From Fragilaria crotonensis (Eukaryota; Bacillariophyta; Fragilariophyceae; Fragilariales; Fragilariaceae), in assembly GCA_022925895.1 (NCBI GenBank), contig JAKSYS010000655.1:1-34912 (forward strand): DNA of 34,912 bases, in the 5' to 3' direction. The position numbers and the translations under genes are program-made. The notes below the pieces were generated by a model, which worked only from the letters and a program-made list of their open reading frames with translations, was not told where the DNA came from and searched no databases. This document shows positions 21,201 through 31,264 of the stretch, in pieces (position 1 is the stretch's first letter; each line of letters opens with the position of its first letter).

Positions 21201-24200
21201 CAACCGACGACTGCTAGACCTACCATGGCACCGACGACGCTGTCTCCAACGAGTCAACCCACGACGCTGTCTCCAACCGGACAACCGACATCGCTTTCGC
21301 CAACGATGCAACCGACGACACTTTCTCCAACGGGACAACCGACGACGTCGTCGCCAACGATGCAACCGACGACTGCTAGACCAACCATGGCACCGACGAC
21401 GCGGTCTCCCACGCAGCAACCCACGACGCTTTCGCCAACGCAGCAGCCCACGACGCTGTCTCCAACGGGACAACCGACATCGCTTTCGCCAACGATGCAA
21501 CCGACGACACTTTCTCCAACGGGACAACCGACGACGTCGTCGCCAACGATGCAACCGACGACTGCTAGACCAACCATGGCACCGACGACGCTGTCTCCCA
21601 CGCAGCAACCCACGACGCTTTCGCCAACGATGCAACCGACGACCCTCAACCCTACAATGAGACCGACAACGCTTCCTCCAACGGGGCAACCCACAACACG
21701 GTTGCCAACGAAAGCACCGACGACCCTGAGTCCTACAATGAGGCCGACTACGCAGTCTCCAACAAAGCAACCGACGACCCAGAGCCCCACTTTGTTTCCG
21801 ACTACGCGGTCCCCAACGATGAAGCCGACGACGTTCTCACCAACACAGCAACCGACGACACTGTCGCCAACAATGCAACCCACGACACTGTCTCCAACAA
21901 TGCAACCCACGACACTGTCTCCAACAATGCAACCCACGACACTGTCTCCAACATTGGGACCCGTTGTATGCCCGATTGGTACATTTACGAAAGACTGCCT
22001 TCCACTCATCGCCATTGACACAATTTTTCCAAGTGGTGGCCTCGTTACAGGAGGATTTGTGGTTCGAGTTCAGGGTTTCAACTTTGGAAATTTCAGCAAT
22101 GCCACCGTGATGTGTCAATTTGGCGCCTCGAGCGTCAGTGGCACGTACCAGTCAAGGACGGAAGTGGCATGCGTTGCTCCCGACGTCTCTGGATTAGGTG
22201 TTGTTGTGGAGGAAAGTGCAGTGGTCGTGTTCTCCGTGTCGATAGGTGGGCTGACGTCCTACAACAGTGTCCCATTCGAGTTTTTTGGTCTTTGTCGTCG
22301 CGATGCGTGTGTCAACGGATTCTGCGCTGTTGCTGGGTGTATTTGCGAGAGCGGTTATCAAGGAGAAACCTGCCTCAATGCCGTGATCCCTCCTCGATTG
22401 AAGGCGGTCAATTCAAGTATCATTCAAGTTCGAGAGAATGCTAAGTATACATATCTGGCAACGATCGAACAAGGTGACTTGCCAATATTATGGTCAGTTT
22501 CAGTTGATCCTTCGCAGGACGATGTGTATATGAACCCATCCACCGGAGCTTTGGAATGGGGACAGGTGAAGGCATCAGTGACTGGTAAGCCCTACAACGT
22601 GATCATTGTTGCCGAGAACAGTGGCGGGAGTGATTCCGTCAGTTTCCAGCTGGAAGCGCTTTCTGAATACATCATTGAGGGGGTGCGGTCGACGTTGAGT
22701 GAAGTCTCGAGTGGTCCAGAAGTAACATTGGTGCCTATCGAAGGGTATTGCCTCTTTCGCGACAACCGAAGTGCGGTTCCCTTCTGTGAAGCTGAAATCG
22801 TTGTCACAAAAGACGGCTTCAGGCGCGCAATATCGACTGTCGCTCGACAAGACGGCAAAATTCGAGTTTCGTTTGTTCCCTTTGACGAAGAAGGGGGTAC
22901 GTTCTATCTCAGTGGACAGCCGAAGGGATTTCGGAATGATACAATTCAAGACAGCTTCAGTCGCGTTGGCCTCGCCGTGATTCCTCGAGAGTTGCGCATT
23001 GTTGCACTCACGCTCGAGCAAATCGAGGAATCTCTAACAGTTTTGTCACTTTCTGACAAGGTTGTGCTCGGAGGTCTATCTGTCAGCATAACGTCTCCGA
23101 TTCCACCTGAAATTCAGAACATCAGCATTCAGCTGAACTCCAACGTGCTCGCTCCGAAGTCAAACATCAATGCCACCGTGAGAGTCGTCGGCCGTCTTCC
23201 TGGAACATTTGTTATTCAATACAAGGTTTCAAGCAACACTACCGCCTTTGCTAGTGGCCGGCTGTCCTTGGGATTCCAAGCTCCCACTCCAGTGCTAGTG
23301 GCCGAGCCTCCCAGCATTGGACTTCGAGCTGCCCGCGGGGCGAGGTCCATGGCTCAGATCATTCTCATGAATGCGGGGGGAGTCCCGACGGGTGATTTGC
23401 AGGCGATCATGCCGGCAAAGTTTCATCTGCTGCAGCTCGCGTCGCACTCTGTCATCCCATCGATCCTCCCCGGGGAATCAGCGACCGTTTTGTTTTCCAG
23501 CCTCCCAAATGCGACCGAGCCATTTCAATCTTGGACGGGAGCCATGAACATTCAGTCGACGACCGTGTCTCTCCGTGTGGACTTTCACATCGATGTTGTC
23601 AGTAATCTTGTTGGAAATCTAGTTGTCATCACCGAAGATGAAGCGACCTTTCACAAGGAGGGCAATCCGCCCCTCAACACATCAAGTGTGACTATCAAGA
23701 ACGCAGTGACGCTCGAGACGTTTCGACGGTCTGTTGATGCAACGGGTTCGGCTGTGTTTGCCAACGTGTCAAGGGGTGTCTATGAAGTCCGAGCAACAGC
23801 CGCCAAGCATGGGGAGTATATGAAAATGATAGAGGTGACAGGTGCCGATCAGATCATTTATGCGTTCCTTCCAATGCAAGTTGTGTCGTACACATGGAGT
23901 GTGAACCCGATTACACTCGAAGAAGAATACGAGATCGTCCTTGAGACGACGTTCACAACCTTTGTGCCAGCTCCCGTTGTCACAATCGAGCCAAATGAGC
24001 TTGATTTGGAGACTTTGGTCCCCGGCGAAGATCAAATTAACTTCAAGATCACCAACCACGGGTTCATTGCTGCAAAGGGTGTCCAACTGAACCTTCCACC
24101 AACGAATGGTCTCCGTTTTGTACCACTCCTTGGTCGCCCGATTGGTGATCTTCCAGCCAATTCTACCATTTACTATCCCGTCAAGGTTGAATATGATAGT

Positions 24201-27200
24201 GTTCCATCTGGTATTGGTACGGGTACTGGCACTGGTATCGTAAATACCTGTGATTATGATGTCATCAGCTGTTTTGGGCATTTGGATTGGTACATCATCT
24301 GTCGCGGCATTGTCAACTCCTCAATCCCCGTTGTGTTCAGAAACCCGTGCTGTCGCGGGGCGGCGATGTTGGAACTGTCTTTGGAAGTGGTGGTTACGGT
24401 TACATCTACGTCTTCGGCGGCAGCAGCTCCATCATTCGATGCGGATGTGCAATTGAAGTGTTGAAGTGCGCTTGGTCACTTGCGCCATTTAGCGATTGCG
24501 CCGAGGCCATCGGAGGAGCACTTTCGGATTCTGACACAAGCGTTTCGAATGTCGTGGGCAATGTATTTGGCGCAGGTATGGCGTGTATGGATTACATTCC
24601 TTTCAAGTTTCCTATGAAAGACTGTTTGAGCGCAGTGGGCTCAGCCGTTGATGTGACGAAGACGGGATTGCCCGCTGTATCTGCCGCAGTGTCGTTCGGA
24701 AGTGCTGCTACGGGATGTGCTGGGGATGTAGGAGAGATTGGAAAGCGATTTTTTCCTTCAATCGCTAATTCCGGTATTCCAAGTACTCGGCGCTTGACAC
24801 ATGGTGATCAATCCCAGCACCACAGGGTTCTTCTCCTTCCAGCGATCGCCGCGTTTGCGTTTGAGGCTGTTTTATATGGCATCTCGCATGCTGATGACTT
24901 GGTTAAATGTTTCAATGGAATCAAGGAGGAATGTTTTGATGCATCGGTCACTGGCTCGTCCCGATTCTTGCTGACGTCGATAATGAGCTCTCTATTGCGC
25001 AAGCTAATTTGGTCTATTCCTACGCGGCGTTGGTAACATCCATCGAGTTGGCCTTCTATGTATTTGGGGGGCCCACATTCTTTCAGTCTATGGAATCGGA
25101 CCAAGAATTCGCCTTGTTCGATTCTGCGTTCAAGTCATCCATCGACACCAACGGGCCAGGAGGCTCGCTCATCTCCGAGAGCGAAGCGTCATCCTTGGCC
25201 ACCATCCGCCCGACAAGTGATCTCACCTACGGGGATAACCTCAGAGCGTTCGTGGCGAAATGGAATCGATCGCAGGACTACTACGCGCAGGGGTACTTTC
25301 AGCCTTCTGATTTACCGCCAGCTCTTGCGTTGAACTCGGACATGATTAACTTTACGTATATCAACGAGAAAGCTGCATTTTGAATAATGCGACGCAGACC
25401 GCTGCGCCGCGGATTCAACGACATATATGATCTCTGGTTAGATGACAAACAAGCGTTGGACAGCTAATTCAAGAGTTGACGAAGGCGTCTGCGCTTCTGT
25501 GCGTGTTCAGATCAAACAGAGAGCGGTTCTTACAAGGGATGCATTTGAGGCTGAGCTGCAGATTCAGAATTCTGGTCTCGACATGACCAATATGACAATC
25601 ACGTTATCAATCACAAATCGCGACTCCTTGAGGTCTGCCAACAATCTGTTTGTTCTATCGAGTCCAACCCTTGTCGGCATCACCAGTGTGGACGGGAACG
25701 GAACGCTGGCTGGGTCGATTTCGGGGTCTGCATCTTGGCTGATCTTGGCATTAAGCGATGCTGCACCGATTGTGCCAACATATTACAATATTGGTGGGAA
25801 GTTTGAATACTACCAAGATGGTGTGCTGACTTCCACTACGATGAATCCTGACACGATTCTGGTCTCACCAGATCCACAGTTGGATCTATTGTACTTCCAT
25901 GAGTACGACATCTTTGGCGATGATCCTTTCACACCGCCTATTGAACCTCCTGTGCCGTATAAGCTTGCAGTCTTGGTGAAAAATAGTGGCTATGGCGATG
26001 CTCAGGGACTAAGAATAATGTCGGGGCAACCGGAAATCATTGACAATGAGAAAGGTCTATTGGTCGACTTCAAGATCATATCCGCAGAGCTGGCGGGAGA
26101 GCCTGTGCAGCCTTCACTCGACGTGAATTTTGGCACGGTCCCGGCTCGTTCCAGTAAGGTTGGGGTGGACTTTGACTTCCACCCTTCAAGGCACTTTCTC
26201 CAACTACAATGCCACTTTCACCTACAAAGGACCCCTTAATGACGAACGACTAGCACTCATCAAATCGGTGCAAATGTTCAAACTCTCGCATTGTGTATAC
26301 ATTGATTCAGCAGCTTCTGCGGAAGGAGGTGGGTTTGATGACAGCCTCCTGATTTCTTGATCGATAAATTTCCTGATATCGATCTGATACCAGACCTCTT
26401 ATCAGCTCCTATCAGAACTGAGTATCCTGTATTCGTGACTATTGGCGGAAAGATTGTCAAATCTGAGGCGGTGGTGGGTGAATCGTTCACACATCGACTT
26501 GTCGTGAATATGTCCTTGCCATATGTTCCTTTGCCATTGGCATCGCCCAACGGAAACTGGTTTTATTTTCGTTTCAACGACACGCTGCCATCATCCTTTA
26601 ACCTTCAATCAGTTGTTCGCGAGAGGGGGACCCGGGAGGTTCTTCTTGGGCAGAATGTCTGGCGCACGTCCAAGATACGGCGTCTTGTTGGAGTTGGTGA
26701 AGTGCCTCAAAGATATTTCCACATTCTGGACTATGGGCCCCCCTCTGGTGTTTATGAATTACGTTTCAGCTCGGTTGGTATGGTTCTCCATTTGACGGCC
26801 ACCAACATCACTCAAACGTCCGCAGTACTGTCGTGGACCTCTGCGGAGCCAGGGATGTACTTCGCAGTTTATCAGAAGTCAGCATCGGAGGAACCCGAAA
26901 GATACAACTTGATCGAAACGGATGTTCGAGGAACATCTTATTTGGTGTCAAATTTGCTGCCAGCGTCGACTTATTCAATTCAAATCCGGATGGCATCAGC
27001 GCCAGGTGGATACATATCAGGCGGAAGCGAGCTACTACTAACCACACTTGATTCGTTCAATAGAACATTGCAACCTGCGACACTGTCTCCAACAAAGCAA
27101 CCAACGACTATATCTCCAACGATGCAACCAACAACGTTGTCTCCAACAAGACAGCCGACGACCCTAAGTCCTACGATGAGACCGAGTACGCTGTCTCCAA

Positions 27201-30200
27201 CGAGTCAACCGACGACGCGGTCTCCGACGGGACAACCGACGACGCTGTCTCCAACGAAGCAACCCACGACACTTTCTCCAACGAGACAACCAACGACGAG
27301 GTCTCCGACGAGACAACCGACGACACTTTCTCCAACGAGTCGACCCACAACGCTGTCTCCAACGAGTCAACCCACAACGCTGTCTCCAACGAGTCAACCC
27401 ACAACGCTGTCTCCAACCATGCAACCGACGACTGCTAGACCTACCATGACACCGACGACGCTGTCTCCAACGAGTCAACCAACGACGTGGTCTCCCACGC
27501 AGCAACCCACGACGCTGTCTCCAACGGGACAACCGACATCGTTTTCGCCAACGATGCAACCGACGACACTTTCTCCAACGGGACAACCGACGACGTCGTC
27601 GCCAACGATGCAACCGACGACTGGTAGACCAACCATGGCACCGACGACGCTGTCTCCCACGCAGCAACCCACGACGCTGTCTCCTACGCAGCAACCCACG
27701 ACGCTGTCTCCTACGCAGCAACCCACGACGCTGTTTCCAACGGTGCAACCGACGACGCTGTCTCCAACAGAACAACCGACGACGTTGTCGCCAACGATGC
27801 AACCAACGACGCTGTCTCCAACAGGACAACCGACGACTTTGTCGCCAACGATGCAACCGACGACTGCTAGACCTACCATGGCACCGACGACGCTGTCTCC
27901 AACGAGTCAACCCACGACGCGGTCTCCGACGGGACAACCGACGACACTTTCTCCAACGAGTCGACCCACAACGCTGTCTCCAACGAGTCAACCCACAACG
28001 CTGTCTCCAACCATGCAACCGACGACTGCTAGACCTACCATGACACCGACGACGCTGTCTCCAACGAGTCAACCAACGACGCGGTCTCCCACGCAGCAAC
28101 CCACGACTCTGTCTCCAACCATGCAACCGACGACTGCTAGACCTACCATGACACCGACGACGCTGTCTCCAACGAGTCAACCAACGACGCGGTCTCCCAC
28201 GCAGCAACCCACGACTCTGTCTCCAACGAGTCAACCAACGACGCGGTCTCCCACGCAGCAACCCACGACTCTGTCTCCAACGGGACAACCGACATCGCTT
28301 TCGCCAACGATGCAACCGACGACACTTTCTCCAACGGGACAACCGACGACGTTGTCGCCAACGATGCAACCGACGACGCTGTCTCTAACAATAGCACCGA
28401 CAACACGGTCTCCTACACAGCAGCCGACCTCACGGTCTCCCACGCTGCAACCCACAACACGGTCTCCCACGCTGCAACCCACAACACGGTCTCCCACGCT
28501 GCAACCCACAACACGGTCTCCCACGCTGCAACCAACAACACTGTATCCGACAATGCAACCAACGACGCGGGTTCCCACACAGCATCCCACAACGCTGCCA
28601 CCAACAAAAAAACCCACGACACGTCCTCCATCGCCAAAAGAAGCGTACCTGATCGCTGATAAAACCACATTCTACGATGGACAGAATATCGAAGTCACGT
28701 ACGAAATTCGTCAGACGACAACAACAGCTGAGTTGCCTTTTGTTTCATGGGTTGCTTTGTTCTCTCATGACACCTTTGACTACTCAGTATTGCAAACTTG
28801 GGGTTATACAGCTACTATGTATGGAACCCCGACAGGCAGCGTCAATTTCAAGACTAGCTCCTTGCCAGCATTGGGTAAATATAAGGCCGTAATGGCCATC
28901 GCATTCACCGATCCTCTACGCATCCTTGGCGTGAGTGACGCATTTGACGTCCTGCCGAATAATGCTACATTGGTGACAGACGAAGTGCAGTACTATGAAG
29001 GAGAGTTGATCGATGTTGACTACAACATAGTCGAATGGGGCATGAACATATGGTTCGCTTGGATAGGACTGTTCCCTCACGATGCGCAAGATTATACTAC
29101 CCCGATCGCGCTGTCATCCCGTCCGTATATCTACGAAAATCAAGGATCAATGCAATTCTCAAGCAGAAACCTTCCAGCTTCGAACACTAAGTACAAGGCC
29201 GTGATGGCCATAACCGATTCCAACCCTCTCCGCATCCTTGGGATTAGCAGCACCTTCGATGTCTTGCGAAACACTGCTACACTGGTGACTGAAGAAACGA
29301 AATATTATGAAGGAGAAATGATTGATGTCACCTACACGATGAGTCAGGATACGGACAATATGGAGTGGGGCTTCGCCTGGGTGGCATTCTTTGCCCACAA
29401 TGTAACAGACTACTCTCTTCCTCCTGCTGCTTTTCAGTCAACAGGGTATTGGATGAGGGACAGCACTGCAACCATGCAGTTCTCGAGTAGAAACCTGCCC
29501 GCTCTGAATGCCAAGTACAAGGCCGTGATGGCCATAACCGATTCCAACCCTCCCCGAATCCTTGGCATTAGCAGCACCTTTGATGTCTTGCGAAACACTG
29601 CTACACTGGTGACTGAAGAAACGAAGTATTATGAAGGAGAAACGATTGATGTCACCTACACGATGAGTCAGGATACGGACAACATGGAGTGGGGCTTCGC
29701 CTGGGTGGCGTTGTTTGCCGACAACGTAACAGACTACTCTCTTCCTCCTGCTGCTTTTCAGTCAACAGGGTATTGGATGAGGGACAGCACTGCAACCATG
29801 CAGTTCTCGAGTAGAAACCTGCCGGCTCTGAATGCCAAGTACAAGGCCGTGATGGCCATAACTGATTCCAACCCTCTCAGCATTCTCGGCGTGAGCAACA
29901 CCTTCGATATCTTGCAGAATGTTGCTACGTTGGCGACTGACGAAATGCGATACTTCGAAGGAGAAACGATTGATGTCACCTACACCATGAACCAAGATGC
30001 GGACAACATGGAATGGGGCTTTGCTTGGGTTGCCTTGTTTGCCCACAACGTAACAGACTACTCTCTCCCTCCAGCGGCTATTCAGTCATCAGGGTATTGG
30101 ATGAGGGACAGCACTGCAACCATGCAATTCTCGAGTAGGAACCTGCCAGTCTTGAATGCCAAGTACAAGGCCGTGATGGCCATAACTGATTCCAACCCTC

Positions 30201-31264
30201 TCCGAATTATTGGCGTTAGCAACACTTTCGATGTCTTGCAGAATGCTGCTATCTTGATGACCGACGAAACGAAGTACTACGAAGGAGAAACGATTGATAT
30301 CACATACACGATGAGTCAGGATACGGACAATATGGAGTGGGGCTTCGCTTGGGTTGCATTGTTTGCCCACAATGTTTCCGACTACTCTCTCCCTCCTGCC
30401 GCTTTTCAGTCATTAGGCTATTGGATGAGGGACAGTACTGCCACAATGCAGTTCTCGAGTAGAAACCTGCCGGCTCTGAATGCCAAGTACAAGGCCGTGA
30501 TGGCCATAACCGATTCCAACCCTCTCCGCATTATTGGCATTAGCGGCACCTTCGATGTCTTGCGAAACACGGCTACACTGGTGACTGAAGAAACGAAGTA
30601 TTATGAAGGAGAAACGATTGATGTCACCTACACGATGAGTCAGGATACGGACAACATGGAGTGGGGCTTCGCCTGGGTGGCATTCTTTGCCCACAATGTA
30701 ACAGACTACTCTCTTCCTCCTGCTGCTTTTCAGTCAACAGGGTATTGGATGAGGGACAGCACTGCAACCATGCAGTTCTCGAGTAGAAACCTGCCGGCTC
30801 TGAATGCCAAGTACAAGGCCGTGATGGCCATAACTGATTCCAACCCTTTCCGCATTATTGGCATTAGCAGCACCTTCGATGTCTTGCGAAACATTGCGAT
30901 ACTTGTGACTGACGAAACGCAGTACTATGAAGGAGAAACGATTGATGTCACCTACACCATGAACCAAGATGCGGACAACATGGAATGGGGCTTTGCTTGG
31001 GTGGCGTTGTTTGCCGACAACGTTTTAGACTACTCTCTTCCTCCTGTCGCTATTCAGTCGTCAGGTTATTGGATGAGGGACAATACTGCAACCATGCAAT
31101 TCTCGAGTGGTAACCTTCCAGCTGTGAACGTCAACTACAAGGCGGTTATGGCCATCACTGACTCGAACCCTCCTCGAGTCCTCGGGGTGAGCCCCACATT
31201 TCTAGTGAAATCAGGATTACGACCGGCGACCCTTGCTCCAACAATGAATCGTCGTCTCGAATAA
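11720..31264 (+). CDS. giant modular secreted/surface protein with Thr/Pro linkers (frame broken)
   Basis: The start is ATG 11720, MARHSLVVDVLIVTMIVLYV, a clear signal peptide or anchor. Order: signal; low-complexity spacer; eight 108-residue repeats (12080-14663); Thr/Pro linker 1; core C1 (15567-20682); linker 2; core C2 (21969-27068); linker 3; eight 108-residue repeats (28641-31224); stop TAA 31262-31264. Bridged, it is about 6,500 residues and apparently intronless. Frame breaks relative to internal paralogous copies are +2 near 12174 (duplicated GT), -1 in a C run near 12540, and ten deletions between 24356 and 26414. Long open segments are 12550-24464 and 26360-31264. The Thr/Pro linkers suggest heavy O-glycosylation; a surface, adhesive or wall role is inferred. 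No C-terminal membrane anchor is seen, and the true 3' end may be lost. It may be a pseudogene, two or more separate genes, or a good gene with assembly errors. Confidence 0.7.
12080..14663 (+). repeat. array A1: eight tandem 324-bp (108-residue) beta-sandwich repeats
   Basis: The consensus order is YFEGETIDVTY, then MEWGFAWVALFAHNV, DYSLPP, FWMRDSTATMQFSSRNLP, YKAVMAITDSNPLRILGIS. Repeats 3, 4 and 5 are almost identical at nucleotide level with an exact 324-bp period; repeat 1 and repeat 8 are most diverged. The layout (Y-x-x-G-E-x-I-x-V-x-Y, W-V-A-L-F, M-x-F, Y-K-A-V/L, I-L-G-x-S-x-x-F-x-V) resembles SKICH/Ig-like beta-sandwich domains with a DWIGLF-type strand. That fold assignment is inferred from the pattern only. 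Confidence 0.85.
12550..24464 (+). CDS. main open segment of the giant protein (A1 repeats, linker 1, C1, linker 2, most of C2)
   Basis: This is a single uninterrupted frame of almost 12 kb. Homology to the second array shows that it is the continuation of 12190-12540 after loss of one C in the run at about 12540-12547 (eight C where nine would keep the frame). It has no ATG at its upstream edge, which confirms that it is an internal segment. It ends at TGA 24462-24464, soon after a G run at about 24356 that is one G shorter than in C1 (17955-17959). In C1 the same protein sequence reads straight through. Confidence 0.75.
14664..15566 (+). repeat. Thr/Pro linker 1 (27-bp/9-residue LSPTxQPTT repeats)
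   Basis: About 33 units of the type LSPT-x-QPTT run from GLRPATPSPTTQ to SPTLGPVVCP. Five perfect 27-bp units (CCCACAACGCTGTCTCCAAC...) are at 14910-15044. A variant TARPTMTP/TARPTMAP recurs in fixed sub-blocks that are shared by all three linkers. Such Thr/Ser/Pro stretches are typical O-glycosylated stalks. Confidence 0.92.
15567..20682 (+). repeat. core C1: IPT/TIG, EGF-like, carboxypeptidase-regulatory-like, Cys-rich and FN3-like module
   Basis: This ~1,700-residue block opens with CPIGTFTKDCLP and an IPT/TIG-like domain (IFPSGG...V.V.G.NFG, 15600-15884). An EGF-like domain follows (CRRDACVNGFC, CICESGYQGETC, 15885-15984), then an Ig/cadherin-like stretch (15990-16255). A carboxypeptidase-regulatory-like fold (GNLVVITEDEAT ... 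GVYEVRATAAKHGEY, about 17211-17490) precedes VPAPVVTIEPNELDL and a Cys-rich piece (17845-18350). Next come a helical segment with DLVKCFNG, CARDB-like beta regions, and an FN3-like domain (LTATNITQTSAVLSW..., 20401-20672). The block recurs as C2 at an offset of 6402 bp. Domain names are from visible patterns. Confidence 0.8.
20683..21968 (+). repeat. Thr/Pro linker 2 (9-residue repeats)
   Basis: About 47 LSPTxQPTT-type units lie between the FN3-like domain of C1 and the CPIGTF start of C2. It includes one ten-residue unit (SQQPTTTLSP near 21170) where the nine-residue register slips, and three near-identical last units before SPTLGPVVCP. Confidence 0.92.
21969..27068 (+). repeat. core C2: near-identical tandem copy of C1, frame-broken in its middle
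   Basis: Positions correspond to C1 at a constant +6402 bp from 21969 to about 24356 with only scattered substitutions. From 24356 to 26414 ten deletions totalling 16 nt occur: about 24356, 24433, 24970, 25378, 25401, 25460, 26166, 26347, 26394 and 26414. From there to the linker the offset is a constant +6386. Nine of the ten deletions are not multiples of three. The domain content is otherwise as in C1 (EGF-like 22287-22386; FN3-like 26787-27058). Confidence 0.85.
26360..31264 (+). CDS. C-terminal open segment of the giant protein (end of C2, linker 3, A2 repeats)
   Basis: The frame reopens within the end of C2 (IDKFPDIDLIPD) and runs about 4.9 kb through the fibronectin III-like domain, the longest Thr/Pro linker and eight 108-residue repeats. 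It finishes GLRPATLAPTMNRRLE and stops. There is no ATG at its upstream edge. In array A1 the equivalent GLRPAT is followed by a full Thr/Pro linker; here a decayed linker follows the stop. Confidence 0.7.
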   Translation: MDKFPDIDLIPDLLSAPIRTEYPVFVTIGGKIVKSEAVVGESFTHRLVVNMSLPYVPLPLASPNGNWFYFRFNDTLPSSFNLQSVVRERGTREVLLGQNVWRTSKIRRLVGVGEVPQRYFHILDYGPPSGVYELRFSSVGMVLHLTATNITQTSAVLSWTSAEPGMYFAVYQKSASEEPERYNLIETDVRGTSYLVSNLLPASTYSIQIRMASAPGGYISGGSELLLTTLDSFNRTLQPATLSPTKQPTTISPTMQPTTLSPTRQPTTLSPTMRPSTLSPTSQPTTRSPTGQPTTLSPTKQPTTLSPTRQPTTRSPTRQPTTLSPTSRPTTLSPTSQPTTLSPTSQPTTLSPTMQPTTARPTMTPTTLSPTSQPTTWSPTQQPTTLSPTGQPTSFSPTMQPTTLSPTGQPTTSSPTMQPTTGRPTMAPTTLSPTQQPTTLSPTQQPTTLSPTQQPTTLFPTVQPTTLSPTEQPTTLSPTMQPTTLSPTGQPTTLSPTMQPTTARPTMAPTTLSPTSQPTTRSPTGQPTTLSPTSRPTTLSPTSQPTTLSPTMQPTTARPTMTPTTLSPTSQPTTRSPTQQPTTLSPTMQPTTARPTMTPTTLSPTSQPTTRSPTQQPTTLSPTSQPTTRSPTQQPTTLSPTGQPTSLSPTMQPTTLSPTGQPTTLSPTMQPTTLSLTIAPTTRSPTQQPTSRSPTLQPTTRSPTLQPTTRSPTLQPTTRSPTLQPTTLYPTMQPTTRVPTQHPTTLPPTKKPTTRPPSPKEAYLIADKTTFYDGQNIEVTYEIRQTTTTAELPFVSWVALFSHDTFDYSVLQTWGYTATMYGTPTGSVNFKTSSLPALGKYKAVMAIAFTDPLRILGVSDAFDVLPNNATLVTDEVQYYEGELIDVDYNIVEWGMNIWFAWIGLFPHDAQDYTTPIALSSRPYIYENQGSMQFSSRNLPASNTKYKAVMAITDSNPLRILGISSTFDVLRNTATLVTEETKYYEGEMIDVTYTMSQDTDNMEWGFAWVAFFAHNVTDYSLPPAAFQSTGYWMRDSTATMQFSSRNLPALNAKYKAVMAITDSNPPRILGISSTFDVLRNTATLVTEETKYYEGETIDVTYTMSQDTDNMEWGFAWVALFADNVTDYSLPPAAFQSTGYWMRDSTATMQFSSRNLPALNAKYKAVMAITDSNPLSILGVSNTFDILQNVATLATDEMRYFEGETIDVTYTMNQDADNMEWGFAWVALFAHNVTDYSLPPAAIQSSGYWMRDSTATMQFSSRNLPVLNAKYKAVMAITDSNPLRIIGVSNTFDVLQNAAILMTDETKYYEGETIDITYTMSQDTDNMEWGFAWVALFAHNVSDYSLPPAAFQSLGYWMRDSTATMQFSSRNLPALNAKYKAVMAITDSNPLRIIGISGTFDVLRNTATLVTEETKYYEGETIDVTYTMSQDTDNMEWGFAWVAFFAHNVTDYSLPPAAFQSTGYWMRDSTATMQFSSRNLPALNAKYKAVMAITDSNPFRIIGISSTFDVLRNIAILVTDETQYYEGETIDVTYTMNQDADNMEWGFAWVALFADNVLDYSLPPVAIQSSGYWMRDNTATMQFSSGNLPAVNVNYKAVMAITDSNPPRVLGVSPTFLVKSGLRPATLAPTMNRRLE
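27069..28640 (+). repeat. Thr/Pro linker 3 (9-residue repeats), longest linker
   Basis: About 58 LSPTxQPTT-type units. Its first units are almost the same as those of linker 2, which places the edge of the core duplication inside the linker. Four 27-bp units (CACGGTCTCCCACGCTGCAA...) are in tandem at 28431-28538. The last units drift to PTKKPTTRPPSPKEAYLIAD at the junction with array A2. Confidence 0.92.
28641..31224 (+). repeat. array A2: second set of eight 324-bp beta-sandwich repeats
   Basis: This array begins EAYLIADKTTFYDGQNIEVTYE, the counterpart of LISDKTTYYDGQKIQVTF in A1. It has the same number of repeats and the same atypical first and last repeats (PPRVLGVSPTFLVKSGL against PPRILGVSPSFQVKAGL). 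A2 is intact where A1 has the +2 and -1 frame breaks, so it serves as the reference for locating them. Confidence 0.85.

Noticed and set aside
23769-24281. 170-residue minus-strand frames repeated at 17367-17879 and 23769-24281
   Set aside because: They are antisense shadows of the duplicated core; conservation between copies reflects the plus-strand duplication.
27164-28369. 401-residue minus-strand frame rich in Arg/Trp, and similar minus-strand frames at 14640-15449, 20883-21770 and 21254-22021
   Set aside because: They are antisense readings of the 27-bp Thr/Pro repeats, which happen to lack stop codons in several frames. Composition is a mechanical product of the repeat.
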